DNA of 64,000 nucleotides from Metabacillus kandeliae (GTDB lineage Bacteria > Bacillota > Bacilli > Bacillales > Bacillaceae), in assembly GCF_021166585.1 (NCBI RefSeq), contig NZ_JAJOZE010000001.1:762062-826061 (forward strand). The letters are read 5' to 3'. Both the position numbers and the translations under genes were made by a program. Shown here one piece after another: positions 19,966 through 29,049 of the stretch. Numbering within the stretch: position 1 is the first letter of the stretch; each line of letters starts with the position of its first letter. The notes under the pieces were generated by a model. The model was given only the letters and a program-made list of their open reading frames with translations, ran no database searches and was not told the DNA's origin.

Positions 19966-19994
19966 TTGAATTATGCAGTGTTATCCGTTAATAT
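19966..19994 (+). promoter_or_regulatory. Sigma-A promoter of hbs
   Basis: TTGAAT (19966-19971), 17-base spacer, TAATAT (19989-19994). The leader to the hbs start is about 105 bases. Confidence 0.65.
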
Positions 19995-20108
19995 TAGCGT
20001 GAAAACAGTAAAACGCTTGCTTTTATGTATAGAACAAGCGATTTCTGTGAAGAAATGGAAGTAACAGAGTCCCTGTTATCTCATACTCCTTGGGAGGAGG
20101 TGAAAGGC

Positions 20109-20387
20109 ATGAACAAAACAGAACTTATTAATGCTGTAGCTGAAGCTGGAGAACTTTCCAAAAAAGATGCAACTAAAGCTGTAGATGCGGTTTTCGATAC
20201 AATTTTAGACGCACTGAAAAGCGGAGACAAGATTCAGTTGATTGGTTTCGGTAACTTCGAAGTTCGCGAACGTGCAGCCCGTAAAGGACGCAACCCGCAA
20301 ACAGGCGATGAAATCGAAATTCCTGCTAGCAAGGTGCCTGCATTCAAACCAGGTAAAGCGCTTAAAGACGCTGTAGCTGGAAAATAA
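20109..20387 (+). CDS. hbs: Nucleoid protein HBsu (HU)
   Basis: 92-residue DNA-bending histone-like protein that compacts the nucleoid. The sequence is typical: '[12 protein letters not shown]', the '[21 protein letters not shown]' beta-arm region with the conserved proline in 'NPQTG', and '[14 protein letters not shown]' at the end. The ATG at 20109 follows a very strong GGAGGAGGTGA site, so the frame's 28 upstream codons are leader and not protein. A strong terminator follows. Confidence 0.98.
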   Translation: MNKTELINAVAEAGELSKKDATKAVDAVFDTILDALKSGDKIQLIGFGNFEVRERAARKGRNPQTGDEIEIPASKVPAFKPGKALKDAVAGK

Positions 20388-20450
20388 TCAGAAGTGAAAA
20401 AGAATCTTTTCTTTTTCAGTGTATAATTACATACACATTTCTTCACAGAG

Positions 20451-20480
20451 AGCCCCTTATTTTTGAGGGGCTTTTCTTTT
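20451..20480 (+). terminator. Terminator of hbs
   Basis: AGCCCCT/AGGGGCT stem around TATTTTTG, then TTTTCTTTT. Confidence 0.9.
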
Positions 20481-20628
20481 CGCATTTTTTGAAGCGGAAC
20501 GGCGTCTGCTAGGGTTAAAGAGCCGGCGTTCAGGGTGTATGGATTTAGAGGGCGCTTGTTCAGGCATGGACCTGCATTCGGCAAAGAAAAGAACATGGCA
20601 GAAAAAGCAGCTTCGGCACACAGAGCTT

Positions 20629-20658
20629 TTGCTTTTAGCCTTCAGAATATGCTAGAAT
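20629..20658 (+). promoter_or_regulatory. Candidate promoter of folE-mtrB
   Basis: TTGCTT, 18-base spacer, TAGAAT, 38 bases before folE. The rest of the hbs-folE gap (20481-20628) shows nothing identifiable. Confidence 0.45.
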
Positions 20659-20695
20659 CTGTATCAAATGTAACTCTTACCAGGAGGCTTATGGA

Positions 20696-21262
20696 ATGAA
20701 CGAAGTAAACATCCAGAAAATTGAAGAAGCAGTAAAAAACATCTTGGAAGCAATCGGGGAAGATCCTTCCCGTGAAGGGTTAATAGATACGCCAAAACGG
20801 GTAGCAAAAATGTATCAGGAAGTTTTCTCAGGTCTTGGCGAAGATCCTTCTGATCATTTTAAAACCATTTTTGGAGAAGATCACGAAGAGCTTGTACTGG
20901 TAAAGGAAATTCCTTTTTATTCTATGTGTGAGCATCATTTAGTGCCTTTCTTTGGCCATGCACACGTTGCATACATACCCCGCGGAGGCAAAGTTACCGG
21001 TCTTAGCAAAATTGCGCGGGCTGTTGAAGCTGTTGCCAAAAGACCGCAGCTTCAGGAAAGAATCACCTCTTCTATAGCCGAAAGCCTTCTTCACTCACTC
21101 GATCCACACGGTGTTATGGTTGTCATTGAGGCAGAGCATATGTGCATGACGATGAGAGGCGTAAAGAAGCCAGGATCAAAAACCGTTACTTCTGCCGTAC
21201 GCGGTGTTTTTGCCAATGATGCAGCTGCCAGAGCTGAAGTAATGTCCCTAATAAAAAAATAA
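20696..21262 (+). CDS. folE: GTP cyclohydrolase I
   Basis: Converts GTP to dihydroneopterin triphosphate, the first step of folate (tetrahydropterin) synthesis. The 188 residues have an N-terminal helix and the zinc site: Cys78 and His81 in 'MCEHH', with a further Cys in '[14 protein letters not shown]'. CAGGAGG precedes the ATG. It is the first gene of the folE-mtrB pair (mtrAB in B. subtilis), and it links folate to tryptophan control because mtrB encodes TRAP. Confidence 0.97.
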   Translation: MNEVNIQKIEEAVKNILEAIGEDPSREGLIDTPKRVAKMYQEVFSGLGEDPSDHFKTIFGEDHEELVLVKEIPFYSMCEHHLVPFFGHAHVAYIPRGGKVTGLSKIARAVEAVAKRPQLQERITSSIAESLLHSLDPHGVMVVIEAEHMCMTMRGVKKPGSKTVTSAVRGVFANDAAARAEVMSLIKK

Positions 21263-21345
21263 GCTGTGCGGCACCAAAATTATGATTAGCTTTTCAAGAT
21301 AACCTACAATGGCTAAAAGCCAATAAAATACAAGCAGGTGACTCA

Positions 21346-21573
21346 ATGTCAAAAGAATCAAGTGAATACGTGGTTATAAAAGCAGCAGAAGACGGTGTGC
21401 ATGTTATCGGTCTCACAAGAGGGTCTGATACAAGATTTCACCATTCAGAAAAACTGGACAAAGGCGAAGTAATGATTGCCCAGTTTACAGAACATACTTC
21501 TGCTATTAAAGTCAGAGGAAAGGCTGTTATCCAGACAAGCTTTGGAGAAATAGAGAGCGAAGCAAGAAAATAG
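21346..21573 (+). CDS. mtrB: Tryptophan RNA-binding attenuation protein (TRAP)
   Basis: 75-residue protein that assembles into an 11-subunit ring. With tryptophan bound, it wraps RNA carrying spaced GAG/UAG triplets. The beta-sandwich sequence '[21 protein letters not shown]' (start of the motif) and the RNA-binding '[14 protein letters not shown]' are conserved. GCAGGTGA precedes the ATG. Its main target is visible in this window: the trpE leader at 28819-28950 carries about ten such triplets. No anti-TRAP (rtpA) gene is seen. Confidence 0.97.
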   Translation: MSKESSEYVVIKAAEDGVHVIGLTRGSDTRFHHSEKLDKGEVMIAQFTEHTSAIKVRGKAVIQTSFGEIESEARK

Positions 21574-21625
21574 AGCGGCCGGTCTCCTGCCTTTCATGCA
21601 TGATATGCTAAATTGTTCAGCAGAG

Positions 21626-21636
21626 TATGGTATAAT
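21626..21636 (+). promoter_or_regulatory. Extended -10 promoter before hepS
   Basis: TATGG directly before TATAAT (21631-21636) forms an extended -10; no good -35 is seen. Confidence 0.45.
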
Positions 21637-21719
21637 GATGGTTGTATATTAAGCTCGGACGGAACAGTTTAACAGGCTTCAACGATATTGGATCCTATTC
21701 GGGAACAAGGGTGATTTCA

Positions 21720-22526
21720 TTGCAAGACATCTATGGACCATTGGAAAAATTAAAACAACAACTGCAAAAGAAGCTGACTCATCCCTATTTGGCGAAGTTT
21801 CTGCCTTCGCCTGTAATAGATGAGGACAAGCTTTTGCTTTTTTATGCCATATTGGATCAAGTCCCTCTCAAAGAGGAGCAAAAAAGCAATTATGTGCTGA
21901 CTGCAATGCTTGTGCAAATTGCCCTTGATACCCATGATGATGTATCAACTCTTCCTCATATTGAACAGCAGGAATTTGTCCAGCGCCAATTGACAGTGCT
22001 TGCTGGAGATTACTTCAGCGGACTTTATTATTCTCTGCTTTCCGATATGAAGGATATCAAGATGATCCGGACGCTTGCTACAGCCATCAGAGAGATCAAT
22101 GAGCAGAAAATCCGTCTGTACGAAAATTCAATAGAAGGAATAGAAGACGCAGTTGAGAGTATTACAACAGTAGAAACTGCGCTTTTCAGAAGAGTATCTG
22201 AGCATTTTGGAATTGATATGTGGAAGGTGTTCTCTGAAAAGTTCCTTGCTTACAAACGGATGTCAGCCGAGAAAAAACGATATGAGCTTGGTTTGCCGGC
22301 CATCATGAGAAAGACCGACAGAAAGAAAAGGAATTTCTCTGCCTTCGAAGCTTCTGCAGGCATGCTGAAAGAATTTTGCAACCGCTACTTCGAGGAATCG
22401 GTTTCGCTGATGGATAAAGGATTGACTTGCTCGCCTTCTCTTAAAGCCGCCTTTCTTTCAAGGCTGCATTCCATGCGCTACCATGAAGATCCGGCGTACC
22501 ATAAGCTAGCGGAAGAAGGGTTATAA
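21720..22526 (+). CDS. hepS: Heptaprenyl diphosphate synthase component I
   Basis: Small, non-catalytic-type subunit that pairs with HepT to make heptaprenyl diphosphate, the menaquinone-7 side chain. 268 residues, mostly helical, with the family's 'HPYLAKFL' and 'DEDKLLLFYAIL' segments and no aspartate-rich DDxxD motif, as expected. I start it at the TTG at 21720, which has AGGGTGAT just upstream and aligns with the B. subtilis start ('QDIYG'). The frame is open for 26 more codons upstream. menG follows after three bases. Confidence 0.88.
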   Translation: MQDIYGPLEKLKQQLQKKLTHPYLAKFLPSPVIDEDKLLLFYAILDQVPLKEEQKSNYVLTAMLVQIALDTHDDVSTLPHIEQQEFVQRQLTVLAGDYFSGLYYSLLSDMKDIKMIRTLATAIREINEQKIRLYENSIEGIEDAVESITTVETALFRRVSEHFGIDMWKVFSEKFLAYKRMSAEKKRYELGLPAIMRKTDRKKRNFSAFEASAGMLKEFCNRYFEESVSLMDKGLTCSPSLKAAFLSRLHSMRYHEDPAYHKLAEEGL

Positions 22527-22529
22527 ATC

Positions 22530-23240
22530 ATGCAGCAATCCAAGGAAGAAAAAGTACATGGAGTGTTCCAAAAAATTTCAGGCCAGTATGACAAGATGAA
22601 TTCGGTTATCAGCTTTAAGCAGCATCTTGCCTGGAGAAAAGAAACAATGAAAAGAATGAAGGTTCATAACGGAGCGGTGGCGCTGGATGTGTGCTGCGGC
22701 ACAGGCGACTGGACGCTCGCGCTTGCTGAAGCTGCAGGAAGCAGCGGCAGGGTCGCAGGCCTTGATTTCAGCAGCAACATGCTTTCAGTGGCCCAAAAAA
22801 AGGTGGCAGACAGCGACTATAAAGAGATCGAACTCGTTCAGGGGAATGCTATGGAGCTTCCGTTTGAAGATAACACGTTCGATTTTGTCACCATTGGTTT
22901 CGGTCTCCGGAATGTGCCTGATTATATGACAGTGCTAAAGGAAATGACCCGGGTAGCAAAGCCAGGCGGAAAAGTGGTCTGCCTTGAAACATCTCAGCCG
23001 ACATTGCCGGTTTTTAAACAGGGGTACTTCATCTATTTCAGATATATCATGCCGCTGTTCGGTAAAGTCTTTGCTAAAAGCTTTCAGGAATATTCCTGGC
23101 TGCAGGAATCAGCACGTGATTTCCCAGACAGCAAAAAACTTGCCCGTATGTTCGAAGATGCCGGATTGGCTGATGTTGAGGTTAAGCCCTTTACAGGCGG
23201 GGTTGCAGCCATGCATTTGGGCAGAAAGCCAGTACAATGA
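22530..23240 (+). CDS. menG: Demethylmenaquinone methyltransferase
   Basis: SAM-dependent C-methyltransferase, last step of menaquinone synthesis (UbiE/MenG family). SAM motif I is '[11 protein letters not shown]' near residue 55. '[15 protein letters not shown]' and '[13 protein letters not shown]' are the family signatures. 236 residues, usual length. It sits between the two subunit genes of heptaprenyl diphosphate synthase, so side-chain synthesis and ring methylation share one operon. Confidence 0.95.
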   Translation: MQQSKEEKVHGVFQKISGQYDKMNSVISFKQHLAWRKETMKRMKVHNGAVALDVCCGTGDWTLALAEAAGSSGRVAGLDFSSNMLSVAQKKVADSDYKEIELVQGNAMELPFEDNTFDFVTIGFGLRNVPDYMTVLKEMTRVAKPGGKVVCLETSQPTLPVFKQGYFIYFRYIMPLFGKVFAKSFQEYSWLQESARDFPDSKKLARMFEDAGLADVEVKPFTGGVAAMHLGRKPVQ

Positions 23241-23263
23241 AATGAAGAGTGTTGGTGAATGCG

Positions 23264-24226
23264 ATGAAATTTAAAAGTTTGTATTCATTCTTGAATGCTG
23301 ACATTGATTTGATTGAAAAAGATCTTGAAGAGATCGTTCAATCTGAATACGACCTGATCAGCCAGGCAGGTTTGCACTTGCTTCAGGCAGGCGGGAAGAG
23401 AATCAGGCCCGTATTTGTTCTACTGTCAGCGATGTTCGGTAACTATGACATACAGAGAATTAAATATGTGGCTGTTTCACTTGAACTCATACATATGGCT
23501 TCGCTTGTACACGATGATGTGATTGATGATGCGGAGCTTAGAAGAGGAAAACCAACAATAAAGGCAAAGTGGGATAACAAAATTGCCATGTATACAGGAG
23601 ACTACCTGTTTGCCAGATCCCTGGAATACATGACCAATATTGATAGCAGCACGGCTCACAAAATTTTGTCAAATACCATCGTAGAGGTATGCCTTGGCGA
23701 GATTGAACAGATTAAGGACAAGTACAGATACGATCAGAATCTGAGAACCTATTTAAAGAGGATTAAAAGGAAAACAGCACTTTTGATAGCTGTAAGCTGC
23801 CAGCTTGGTGCTGTGGCTTCAGGAGCAGATGAACAGCTTCATAAAAAGCTGTATTGGTTCGGGTATTATGTTGGCATGTCCTATCAGATTATTGATGATA
23901 TCCTCGACTTTACTTCAACGGAAAAAGCACTTGGCAAGCCAGTAGGCAGCGACCTCCTGCAGGGCAATATTACCCTCCCCGTGCTTTACGCAATGAATGA
24001 CAGCAAACTCCGCGAACAAGTATTAAAAGTCAGCAGCGATAGTAATCCAGAAGGTATTAAGCCTCTGATAGAAGGCATAAAAAAATCAGGAGCGATTGAG
24101 CAATCCTTCTCGGTGAGCAACCGCTACCTTGATAAAGCATTGGCTATTTTAAAAGAACTGCCGAAGGGCCAGGCAAGAACAGCGCTCGGTTCTATAGCTA
24201 AATATATCGGGAAAAGAAAATCCTAA
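23264..24226 (+). CDS. hepT: Heptaprenyl diphosphate synthase component II
   Basis: Catalytic trans-prenyltransferase subunit that condenses isopentenyl diphosphate units. Both aspartate-rich motifs are present: first 'DDVIDD' in 'LVHDDVIDDAELRRG', second 'DDILD' in 'QIIDDILDFT', together with 'GGKRIRP'. The ATG at 23264 is chosen over the upstream in-frame TTG at 23249 because GGTGA lies about nine bases before it; this gives 320 residues. Its substrate is supplied in part by Fni from the same window. Confidence 0.94.
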   Translation: MKFKSLYSFLNADIDLIEKDLEEIVQSEYDLISQAGLHLLQAGGKRIRPVFVLLSAMFGNYDIQRIKYVAVSLELIHMASLVHDDVIDDAELRRGKPTIKAKWDNKIAMYTGDYLFARSLEYMTNIDSSTAHKILSNTIVEVCLGEIEQIKDKYRYDQNLRTYLKRIKRKTALLIAVSCQLGAVASGADEQLHKKLYWFGYYVGMSYQIIDDILDFTSTEKALGKPVGSDLLQGNITLPVLYAMNDSKLREQVLKVSSDSNPEGIKPLIEGIKKSGAIEQSFSVSNRYLDKALAILKELPKGQARTALGSIAKYIGKRKS

Positions 24227-24256
24227 GCCCTTTCATAAAACAGGACCGCCACATTA

Positions 24257-24285
24257 TTGCAATAAATGCAATTAAATGGTACGAT
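24257..24285 (+). promoter_or_regulatory. Candidate sigma-A promoter of ndk
   Basis: TTGCAA, 17-base spacer, TACGAT, 51 bases before ndk. Confidence 0.5.
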
Positions 24286-24335
24286 TTTTAACGGGGTTGT
24301 GAAATCCTTTACATAATCGACGGGGTGGGATACAT

Positions 24336-24782
24336 ATGGAAAAGACATTTCTGATGGTGAAACCCGATGGTGTACAGCGTCAGCTGATCGGGGAAATTTT
24401 AGGAAGAATTGAAAGAAAGGGCTTTCAATTGGTCGGAGCAAAGATGATGACCATTTCACGCGAGCTTGCTGAAGAGCACTATGGCGAGCATAAAGAACGT
24501 CCTTTCTTTGGAGAGCTTGTCAGCTTTATCACATCCGGACCTGTTTTTGCTATGGTTTGGGAAGGGGAAAATGTGATCGAAGTAACGCGCCAAATGATGG
24601 GGAAAACGAATCCGAAAGAAGCTCTTCCGGGAACGATCCGAGGCGACTATGGCATTATTGTAGGAAAAAACATCATTCACGGTTCTGATTCACCGGAAAG
24701 CGCTGAAAGAGAGATCGGTCTATTCTTCCAGGAAAATGAATTATCATCATACGAACAGCATATCAGCAAGTGGATTTACTAA
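24336..24782 (+). CDS. ndk: Nucleoside diphosphate kinase
   Basis: Transfers the gamma phosphate of ATP to nucleoside diphosphates through a phosphohistidine. The active-site signature '[12 protein letters not shown]' is near residue 115, and the N terminus '[14 protein letters not shown]' is typical. 148 residues, usual length. A GGGGTGGG site precedes the ATG and a terminator follows at once, so it is probably expressed mostly as a single gene. Confidence 0.97.
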   Translation: MEKTFLMVKPDGVQRQLIGEILGRIERKGFQLVGAKMMTISRELAEEHYGEHKERPFFGELVSFITSGPVFAMVWEGENVIEVTRQMMGKTNPKEALPGTIRGDYGIIVGKNIIHGSDSPESAEREIGLFFQENELSSYEQHISKWIY

Positions 24783-24789
24783 AATGCAG

Positions 24790-24817
24790 ACCAGCCATCC
24801 GGCTGGTTTTTATTTTT
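24790..24817 (+). terminator. Terminator of ndk
   Basis: ACCAGCC/GGCTGGT stem, loop ATCC, then TTTTATTTTT. Confidence 0.92.
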
Positions 24818-24946
24818 GTTTTAAGTGAAGAAGGCATAGCTAAAGAAGAGGGTTCTCCGCTGCCCGCGGCAATCCAATAAAGACAGTGGCAGGAGTATGA
24901 GATATACTGAAAATGTTAAACTTTATCGGTACTGGGAGAAATGTCT

Positions 24947-25717
24947 ATGGATGATTATTCGCTGTTTGTAAAAAATATCAAAAAAAAGACAGGCATCGAC
25001 TTGTCTCTTTATAAAGAAGCGCAAATGAAGAGAAGGCTCGCCTCTCTGCTTCAAAAGAGGGGTTATGATGGATTTTCATCTTACCAGGAGGCTTTACTAA
25101 AGGACGGACAGCTGCTTGCGGAATTTCTCGATAGAATGACCATTAATGTTTCAGAGTTTTTCCGCAATAAGAAAAGGTGGGACATTTTTGAATCAGAAAT
25201 TCTTCCAGAGCTGCTTCGGGGCCGGAGCTTTAAGGCGTGGAGTGCGGCATGCTCGACAGGGGAGGAGCCTTACACAATGGCAATGATTCTCAGCAGCCAT
25301 TTTCCTGCAGGATCGTACAAGCTTCTGGCAACAGATCTTGATGAAAATGCGATCGCGAGGGCTAAGCTTGGCTTGTATTCAGAGCGGTCTCTGGCGGAAG
25401 CACCTAAAGAAATGATTAACCGTCATTTTATTAAAAAGGAAGAGCTTTACGAAGTAAAGGATAGTATTAAGAATCAAGTGCTGTTTCGAAAGCAAAATCT
25501 CCTGTCAGATGCTTTTGAAAAAGATTTTGATTTAATTGTGTGCCGCAACGTGCTTATTTATTTTACCGAACAGGCAAAAGAGTCGCTGTATAAAAAGTTC
25601 AGTGATGCATTAAAACCGGGCGGTATTCTTTTTGTCGGCAGCACAGAACAGATTTTTCATCCTGAAAAGTATGGTTTGGAGCCGGCTGACACGTTTTTTT
25701 ACCGGAAAATGATGTAG
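24947..25717 (+). CDS. cheR: Chemotaxis protein methyltransferase CheR
   Basis: SAM-dependent enzyme that methylates glutamates of chemoreceptors for adaptation. The N-terminal helical domain (about 1-75) is followed by a Rossmann methyltransferase domain with 'AWSAACSTGEEPYTMAM', 'LLATDLDENAIARA' and 'FDLIVCRNVLIYF'. The ATG at 24947 is used because GGGAGAA ends six bases earlier; the ATG at 24941 abuts that site. This gives 256 residues, as in B. subtilis. It stands between ndk and aroC away from other chemotaxis genes, a conserved Bacillus arrangement. Confidence 0.96.
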   Translation: MDDYSLFVKNIKKKTGIDLSLYKEAQMKRRLASLLQKRGYDGFSSYQEALLKDGQLLAEFLDRMTINVSEFFRNKKRWDIFESEILPELLRGRSFKAWSAACSTGEEPYTMAMILSSHFPAGSYKLLATDLDENAIARAKLGLYSERSLAEAPKEMINRHFIKKEELYEVKDSIKNQVLFRKQNLLSDAFEKDFDLIVCRNVLIYFTEQAKESLYKKFSDALKPGGILFVGSTEQIFHPEKYGLEPADTFFYRKMM

Positions 25718-25737
25718 CAGCTCAAAAGCGGTTTGAA

Positions 25738-25820
25738 CAGTAAAAGACATAAAACGGCCAGTAAACTCAGGGTTTTCGCCATTAGTGGCTGTGTTTTGGA
25801 CAGTAAATGAAAAGCCGGCT
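25738..25820. repeat. Degenerate 21-bp tandem repeat, locus 2
   Basis: CAGTAAA-like blocks begin at 25738, 25759, 25780 and 25801, exactly 21 apart, each followed by a TTTT-containing block. Same unit as 19341-19480. Confidence 0.7.
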
Positions 25821-25848
25821 TCATTTTTTTCTGTATTGGCAGAGGGGG

Positions 25849-25884
25849 AAAGTTAGTTTTATCGTTAAAAAACTAACTTTTTCT
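25849..25884 (+). terminator. Terminator of cheR
   Basis: 12-bp AAAGTTAGTTTT/AAAACTAACTTT stem, eight-base loop, T-rich tail. It lies 130 bases after cheR, beyond the repeat. Confidence 0.7.
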
Positions 25885-25915
25885 GATTTTAACCGGAATG
25901 AATGAAGAGAGCAGG

Positions 25916-25954
25916 ATTATAAAATGACTATAACAATAGCTTTCATTTTATAAT
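25916..25954. repeat. A/T-rich inverted repeat upstream of aroC
   Basis: Perfect 12-bp arms ATTATAAAATGA and TCATTTTATAAT, 15 bases apart, 153 bases before the aroC start. It could be an operator or a weak hairpin; nothing else is identifiable between here and aroC apart from A/T-rich promoter-like sequence (TATAGT near 26043). Confidence 0.5.
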
Positions 25955-26106
25955 AATGTTATGTAAACCCGGACAAAACTGTGTTCTTATTTCACATCAA
26001 AAAAGATAATCATTCGCCCTACATTTTAATAGCCATCTATGTTATAGTATTACATAAAAGTTTGTTTATACATAAAAGCGTTAATGCGATGAAGGGAGAA
26101 AGTGCG

Positions 26107-27276
26107 ATGAGATATTTAACAGCGGGTGAATCCCACGGCCCTGTGCTGACAGCAATTATAGAAGGAGTTCCAGCTGGGCTCCCCTTGCTTGATTCTGATA
26201 TTAATGAAGATCTTGCCAGAAGGCAAAAAGGCTATGGCAGAGGAAGACGCATGCAGATTGAAAAAGACCGCGTCAATCTTCTGAGCGGCGTGCGCCACGG
26301 CTATACACTCGGGTCGCCCGTTACGTTGTCTGTTGAAAACAAGGATTGGACTCATTGGACAAAGATTATGGGAGCTGAGCCGGTAACAGAACAGGAAGAA
26401 AAAGAAATGAAGCGGCAGATCACAAGGCCCCGTCCTGGACACGCTGATCTAAACGGTGCTATTAAATATGGCCATAGAGATATGAGAAATGTCCTGGAAA
26501 GATCATCTGCGAGAGAAACGACTGTCAGGGTGGCGGTCGGAGCTGTGGCAAGAAAAATCCTGGCTGAATGCGGGATCACGGTAACGGCTCATGTTCTTGA
26601 GATAGGCGGCGTAAAAGCATCTCCGTCATATTCATCCGCAAGAGAACTGCAGAAGTTAACAGAGGACTCGCCTGTCCGCTGCGCAGACGAAGAAGCAGCA
26701 GTGAAAATGATGAAGGCGATTGATGATGCCAAAGAGCAGGGAGATTCAATCGGCGGAATTGTTGAAGTGATTGTCGAAGGAATGCCTCCTGGGGTTGGCA
26801 GTTATGTACATTATGACCGCAAGCTTGATGCCAAAATGGCTGCTGCGATGCTGAGCATCAACGCCTTTAAAGGAGTGGAGTTCGGAATTGGCTTTGAAGC
26901 TGCCAGCAGGCCGGGCAGCCAGGTTCATGATGAGATAGCATGGGATCAAGAAAAAGGCTACTACCGGAAAACAAACCGCCTCGGCGGCTTTGAAGGCGGT
27001 ATGACTACAGGCATGCCGATTGTTGTCAGAGGTGTTATGAAGCCGATTCCGACACTGTATAAGCCGCTGATGAGCGTAGATGTGGAAACGAAGGAGCCAT
27101 TCTCGGCAAGCATTGAGCGATCTGACAGCTGTGCAGTTCCTGCGGCAAGCGTAGTCGCTGAGGCTGTTATTGCATGGGAAGCTGCTAAAGCCATAACAGA
27201 ACAATTTGGTGCAGATCGAATTGGTCTGATTCAGGAAAATGTCCGTAAAATGAGAGAACATGCGAGGGAGTTCTGA
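26107..27276 (+). CDS. aroC: Chorismate synthase
   Basis: Converts 5-enolpyruvylshikimate 3-phosphate to chorismate using reduced FMN; last step of the shikimate pathway (aroF in older B. subtilis naming). Signatures 'GESHGP' near the N terminus, '[12 protein letters not shown]', '[14 protein letters not shown]' and 'RSSARET' are present. The ATG at 26107 lies after AAGGGAGAAAG and yields 389 residues, the usual length; the open frame upstream is not protein-like. aroB overlaps its stop by one base. Confidence 0.96.
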   Translation: MRYLTAGESHGPVLTAIIEGVPAGLPLLDSDINEDLARRQKGYGRGRRMQIEKDRVNLLSGVRHGYTLGSPVTLSVENKDWTHWTKIMGAEPVTEQEEKEMKRQITRPRPGHADLNGAIKYGHRDMRNVLERSSARETTVRVAVGAVARKILAECGITVTAHVLEIGGVKASPSYSSARELQKLTEDSPVRCADEEAAVKMMKAIDDAKEQGDSIGGIVEVIVEGMPPGVGSYVHYDRKLDAKMAAAMLSINAFKGVEFGIGFEAASRPGSQVHDEIAWDQEKGYYRKTNRLGGFEGGMTTGMPIVVRGVMKPIPTLYKPLMSVDVETKEPFSASIERSDSCAVPAASVVAEAVIAWEAAKAITEQFGADRIGLIQENVRKMREHAREF

Positions 27277-28367
27277 TGAGAAGCATTCAGGTTAGAACAG
27301 CTTCTCATTCATACCCTGTCCACATTGGTGCGGGGATTTTTGCAAAGCTTCCTGATGTGCTGGCTGAGACCGGACTCTCTCCTTCTAAAATTCTGCTTGT
27401 TACAGATACAGAGGTTGAAAGGCTTCATGGGGAAAAAATAAAAGCCGTTCTGGACACAGCGGCACCCTGGTGTCAATATACTGCTGAAAGCGGCGAGCAA
27501 GCAAAATCGTTCGAATCGTTTTTTAATGTCCAATCCTATGCCTTGAAAGAAAAGCTGGACAGAAAATCCTTGATCCTTGCAGCAGGGGGAGGAGTCGTCG
27601 GCGACTTGGCAGGCTTTTGCGCTGCAACCTATATGAGAGGGATTCCGTTCATTCAAATTCCAACGACACTGCTGGCCCACGACAGTGCGGTGGGAGGGAA
27701 AACGGCTATTAATCATCCTGAGGGCAAAAATATGATTGGTGCCTTTTATCAGCCTGAAGCAGTGCTGTTTGACACAGACTTTTTAGAAACGCTTCCGCAG
27801 AAAGAGCTGCGTTCCGGCCTATCTGAAGTCATCAAGCACGCTCTTATTAAAGATGAAGAGATGCTTTACAGCTTGCTGGACAATGTCAGCTCACCGGAAG
27901 AGATTTCACCGGATATGCTCGAAGAACTGATTGAAAAAGGAATTAGCATCAAGGCAGCTATTGTATCAGAGGATGAGAAAGAACAAGGCATTCGGAGCTT
28001 TTTGAATTTCGGGCATACTCTCGGGCATGCGCTTGAAAAAATTGCCGGTTATGGTTTTTATACACATGGAGATGCGGTTGCTTGCGGCATGGCCTTTGCG
28101 CTTTGGCTGAGCGAAAGAACACTTGCAAAGCAGCTGGGTGCAAAAAAGATTGTTTCATGGTTTAAAAGGATGGGATATCCTGTCACAATCCCTGAGAACT
28201 TCGCTTCAGGGGACCTCTTGGATGCCATGGAAAAGGATAAAAAGGCAGAATCAGGCTCTATTCATATGATTCTGCTTTCAGGCATAGGCTCACCAGTAAA
28301 GCATCCCTTTAAGAGAAGAGAACTAGAGAAGCTCTTAAATGAATGGCGATTGGAGGGACAGCTGTGA
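27276..28367 (+). CDS. aroB: 3-dehydroquinate synthase
   Basis: NAD- and metal-dependent cyclisation of DAHP to 3-dehydroquinate, the second step of the shikimate pathway. 'GGGVVGDLAGFCAATYMRG' holds the NAD-binding glycine motif, and 'NFGHTLGHALE' and 'HGDAVACGM' carry metal-binding histidines. 363 residues. The start ATG shares its A with the aroC TGA stop, indicating translational coupling. GAGGGAG precedes it. Confidence 0.96.
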   Translation: MRSIQVRTASHSYPVHIGAGIFAKLPDVLAETGLSPSKILLVTDTEVERLHGEKIKAVLDTAAPWCQYTAESGEQAKSFESFFNVQSYALKEKLDRKSLILAAGGGVVGDLAGFCAATYMRGIPFIQIPTTLLAHDSAVGGKTAINHPEGKNMIGAFYQPEAVLFDTDFLETLPQKELRSGLSEVIKHALIKDEEMLYSLLDNVSSPEEISPDMLEELIEKGISIKAAIVSEDEKEQGIRSFLNFGHTLGHALEKIAGYGFYTHGDAVACGMAFALWLSERTLAKQLGAKKIVSWFKRMGYPVTIPENFASGDLLDAMEKDKKAESGSIHMILLSGIGSPVKHPFKRRELEKLLNEWRLEGQL

Positions 28368-28750
28368 ATAGGGGAATTCGCGGTGCTACTACCGTTGAGA
28401 GAGATGTTCAGGAGGAAATCCTTGATGCTGCAGAAGCTCTCTTCCGGGAAATAGCCGATAAAAATCAAATAGAGCCGGAGCAGGTTGTTAATGTGTATAT
28501 TTCCATGACAAAGGACCTGACATCTGTTTTTCCTGCAAAAGCCATGCGGAGGCTGAAGGGCTGGGACAAAGTTCCCGTCATGTGCATGCAGGAAATTGAT
28601 GTGCCGGGCAGTTTGGAAAAATGTATTCGGATTATGGTGACGGCAGAAACCCGTTTAAAACAGGAGGAAGTCAGGCACATTTATCACAACAGGGCTGTAT
28701 CGCTCAGACCGGATCTTGCAGGTAAAGATTCCTCATGTAAAAGTAGATGA
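28364..28750 (+). CDS. aroH: Chorismate mutase, AroH type
   Basis: Monofunctional trimeric chorismate mutase making prephenate for tyrosine and phenylalanine. The start 'RGIRGATTVERD' and 'KAMRRLKGWDKVPVMCMQEIDV' with the catalytic arginine and cysteine/glutamate region match AroH. The GTG at 28364 overlaps the aroB stop by four bases and has GGAGGGA upstream, giving 128 residues; the frame's ATG at 28343 lies inside aroB. The trp promoter starts right after this gene. Confidence 0.95.
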   Translation: MNRGIRGATTVERDVQEEILDAAEALFREIADKNQIEPEQVVNVYISMTKDLTSVFPAKAMRRLKGWDKVPVMCMQEIDVPGSLEKCIRIMVTAETRLKQEEVRHIYHNRAVSLRPDLAGKDSSCKSR

Positions 28751-28756
28751 TTTCGG

Positions 28757-28785
28757 TTGACAAAAAAAATCCTCCGTACTAACAT
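28757..28785 (+). promoter_or_regulatory. trp operon promoter
   Basis: Consensus TTGACA (28757-28762), 17-base spacer, TAACAT (28780-28785); start site predicted near 28792, just before the TRAP triplets. Confidence 0.8.
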
Positions 28786-28818
28786 GGATAACAAGTTAAA
28801 AGAAAGTCCAGTACAGTT

Positions 28819-28950
28819 TAGATGAGTTGAGAGAGTTCAGGGTAGCAGAGAATGAGCAGAGCAGAGGTGCGGATACTTTCTTGTATGCGCGGATTTTGAC
28901 TACCCAAAAATAGAGAAGCTCATGGAAGCTTCCCTGTTTTTGGGTTTTTT
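28819..28950 (+). promoter_or_regulatory. trp leader: TRAP binding site with antiterminator and terminator
   Basis: NAG triplets spaced by one to three bases run from 28819 to 28866: TAG, GAG, GAG, GAG, CAG, TAG, GAG, GAG, GAG, GAG. GGGTAG (28840-28845), inside the TRAP site, can pair with CTACCC (28900-28905). That pairing would block the terminator CCCAAAAA/TTTTTGGG (28903-28910 with 28937-28944, T run 28945-28950). TRAP binding should free the terminator arm and stop transcription when tryptophan is plentiful. Confidence 0.92.
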
Positions 28951-29015
28951 AATAGAACGGATTTTGCCCTTTCCGTTTTGGTCACATCCGAAAACTTAAC
29001 CTCCTTTTCTTCATT

Positions 29016-29038
29016 CTCCCAAATTTTCATTTCGGGAG
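29016..29038 (+). promoter_or_regulatory. Hairpin sequestering the trpE ribosome-binding site
   Basis: CTCCCAAA (29016-29023) pairs with TTT-C-GGGAG (29031-29038, one bulged C). The 3' arm is the trpE Shine-Dalgarno sequence GGGAGTG. In B. subtilis TRAP binding favours such a hairpin to block trpE translation. Confidence 0.7.
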
Positions 29039-29049
29039 TGAACCTTATT

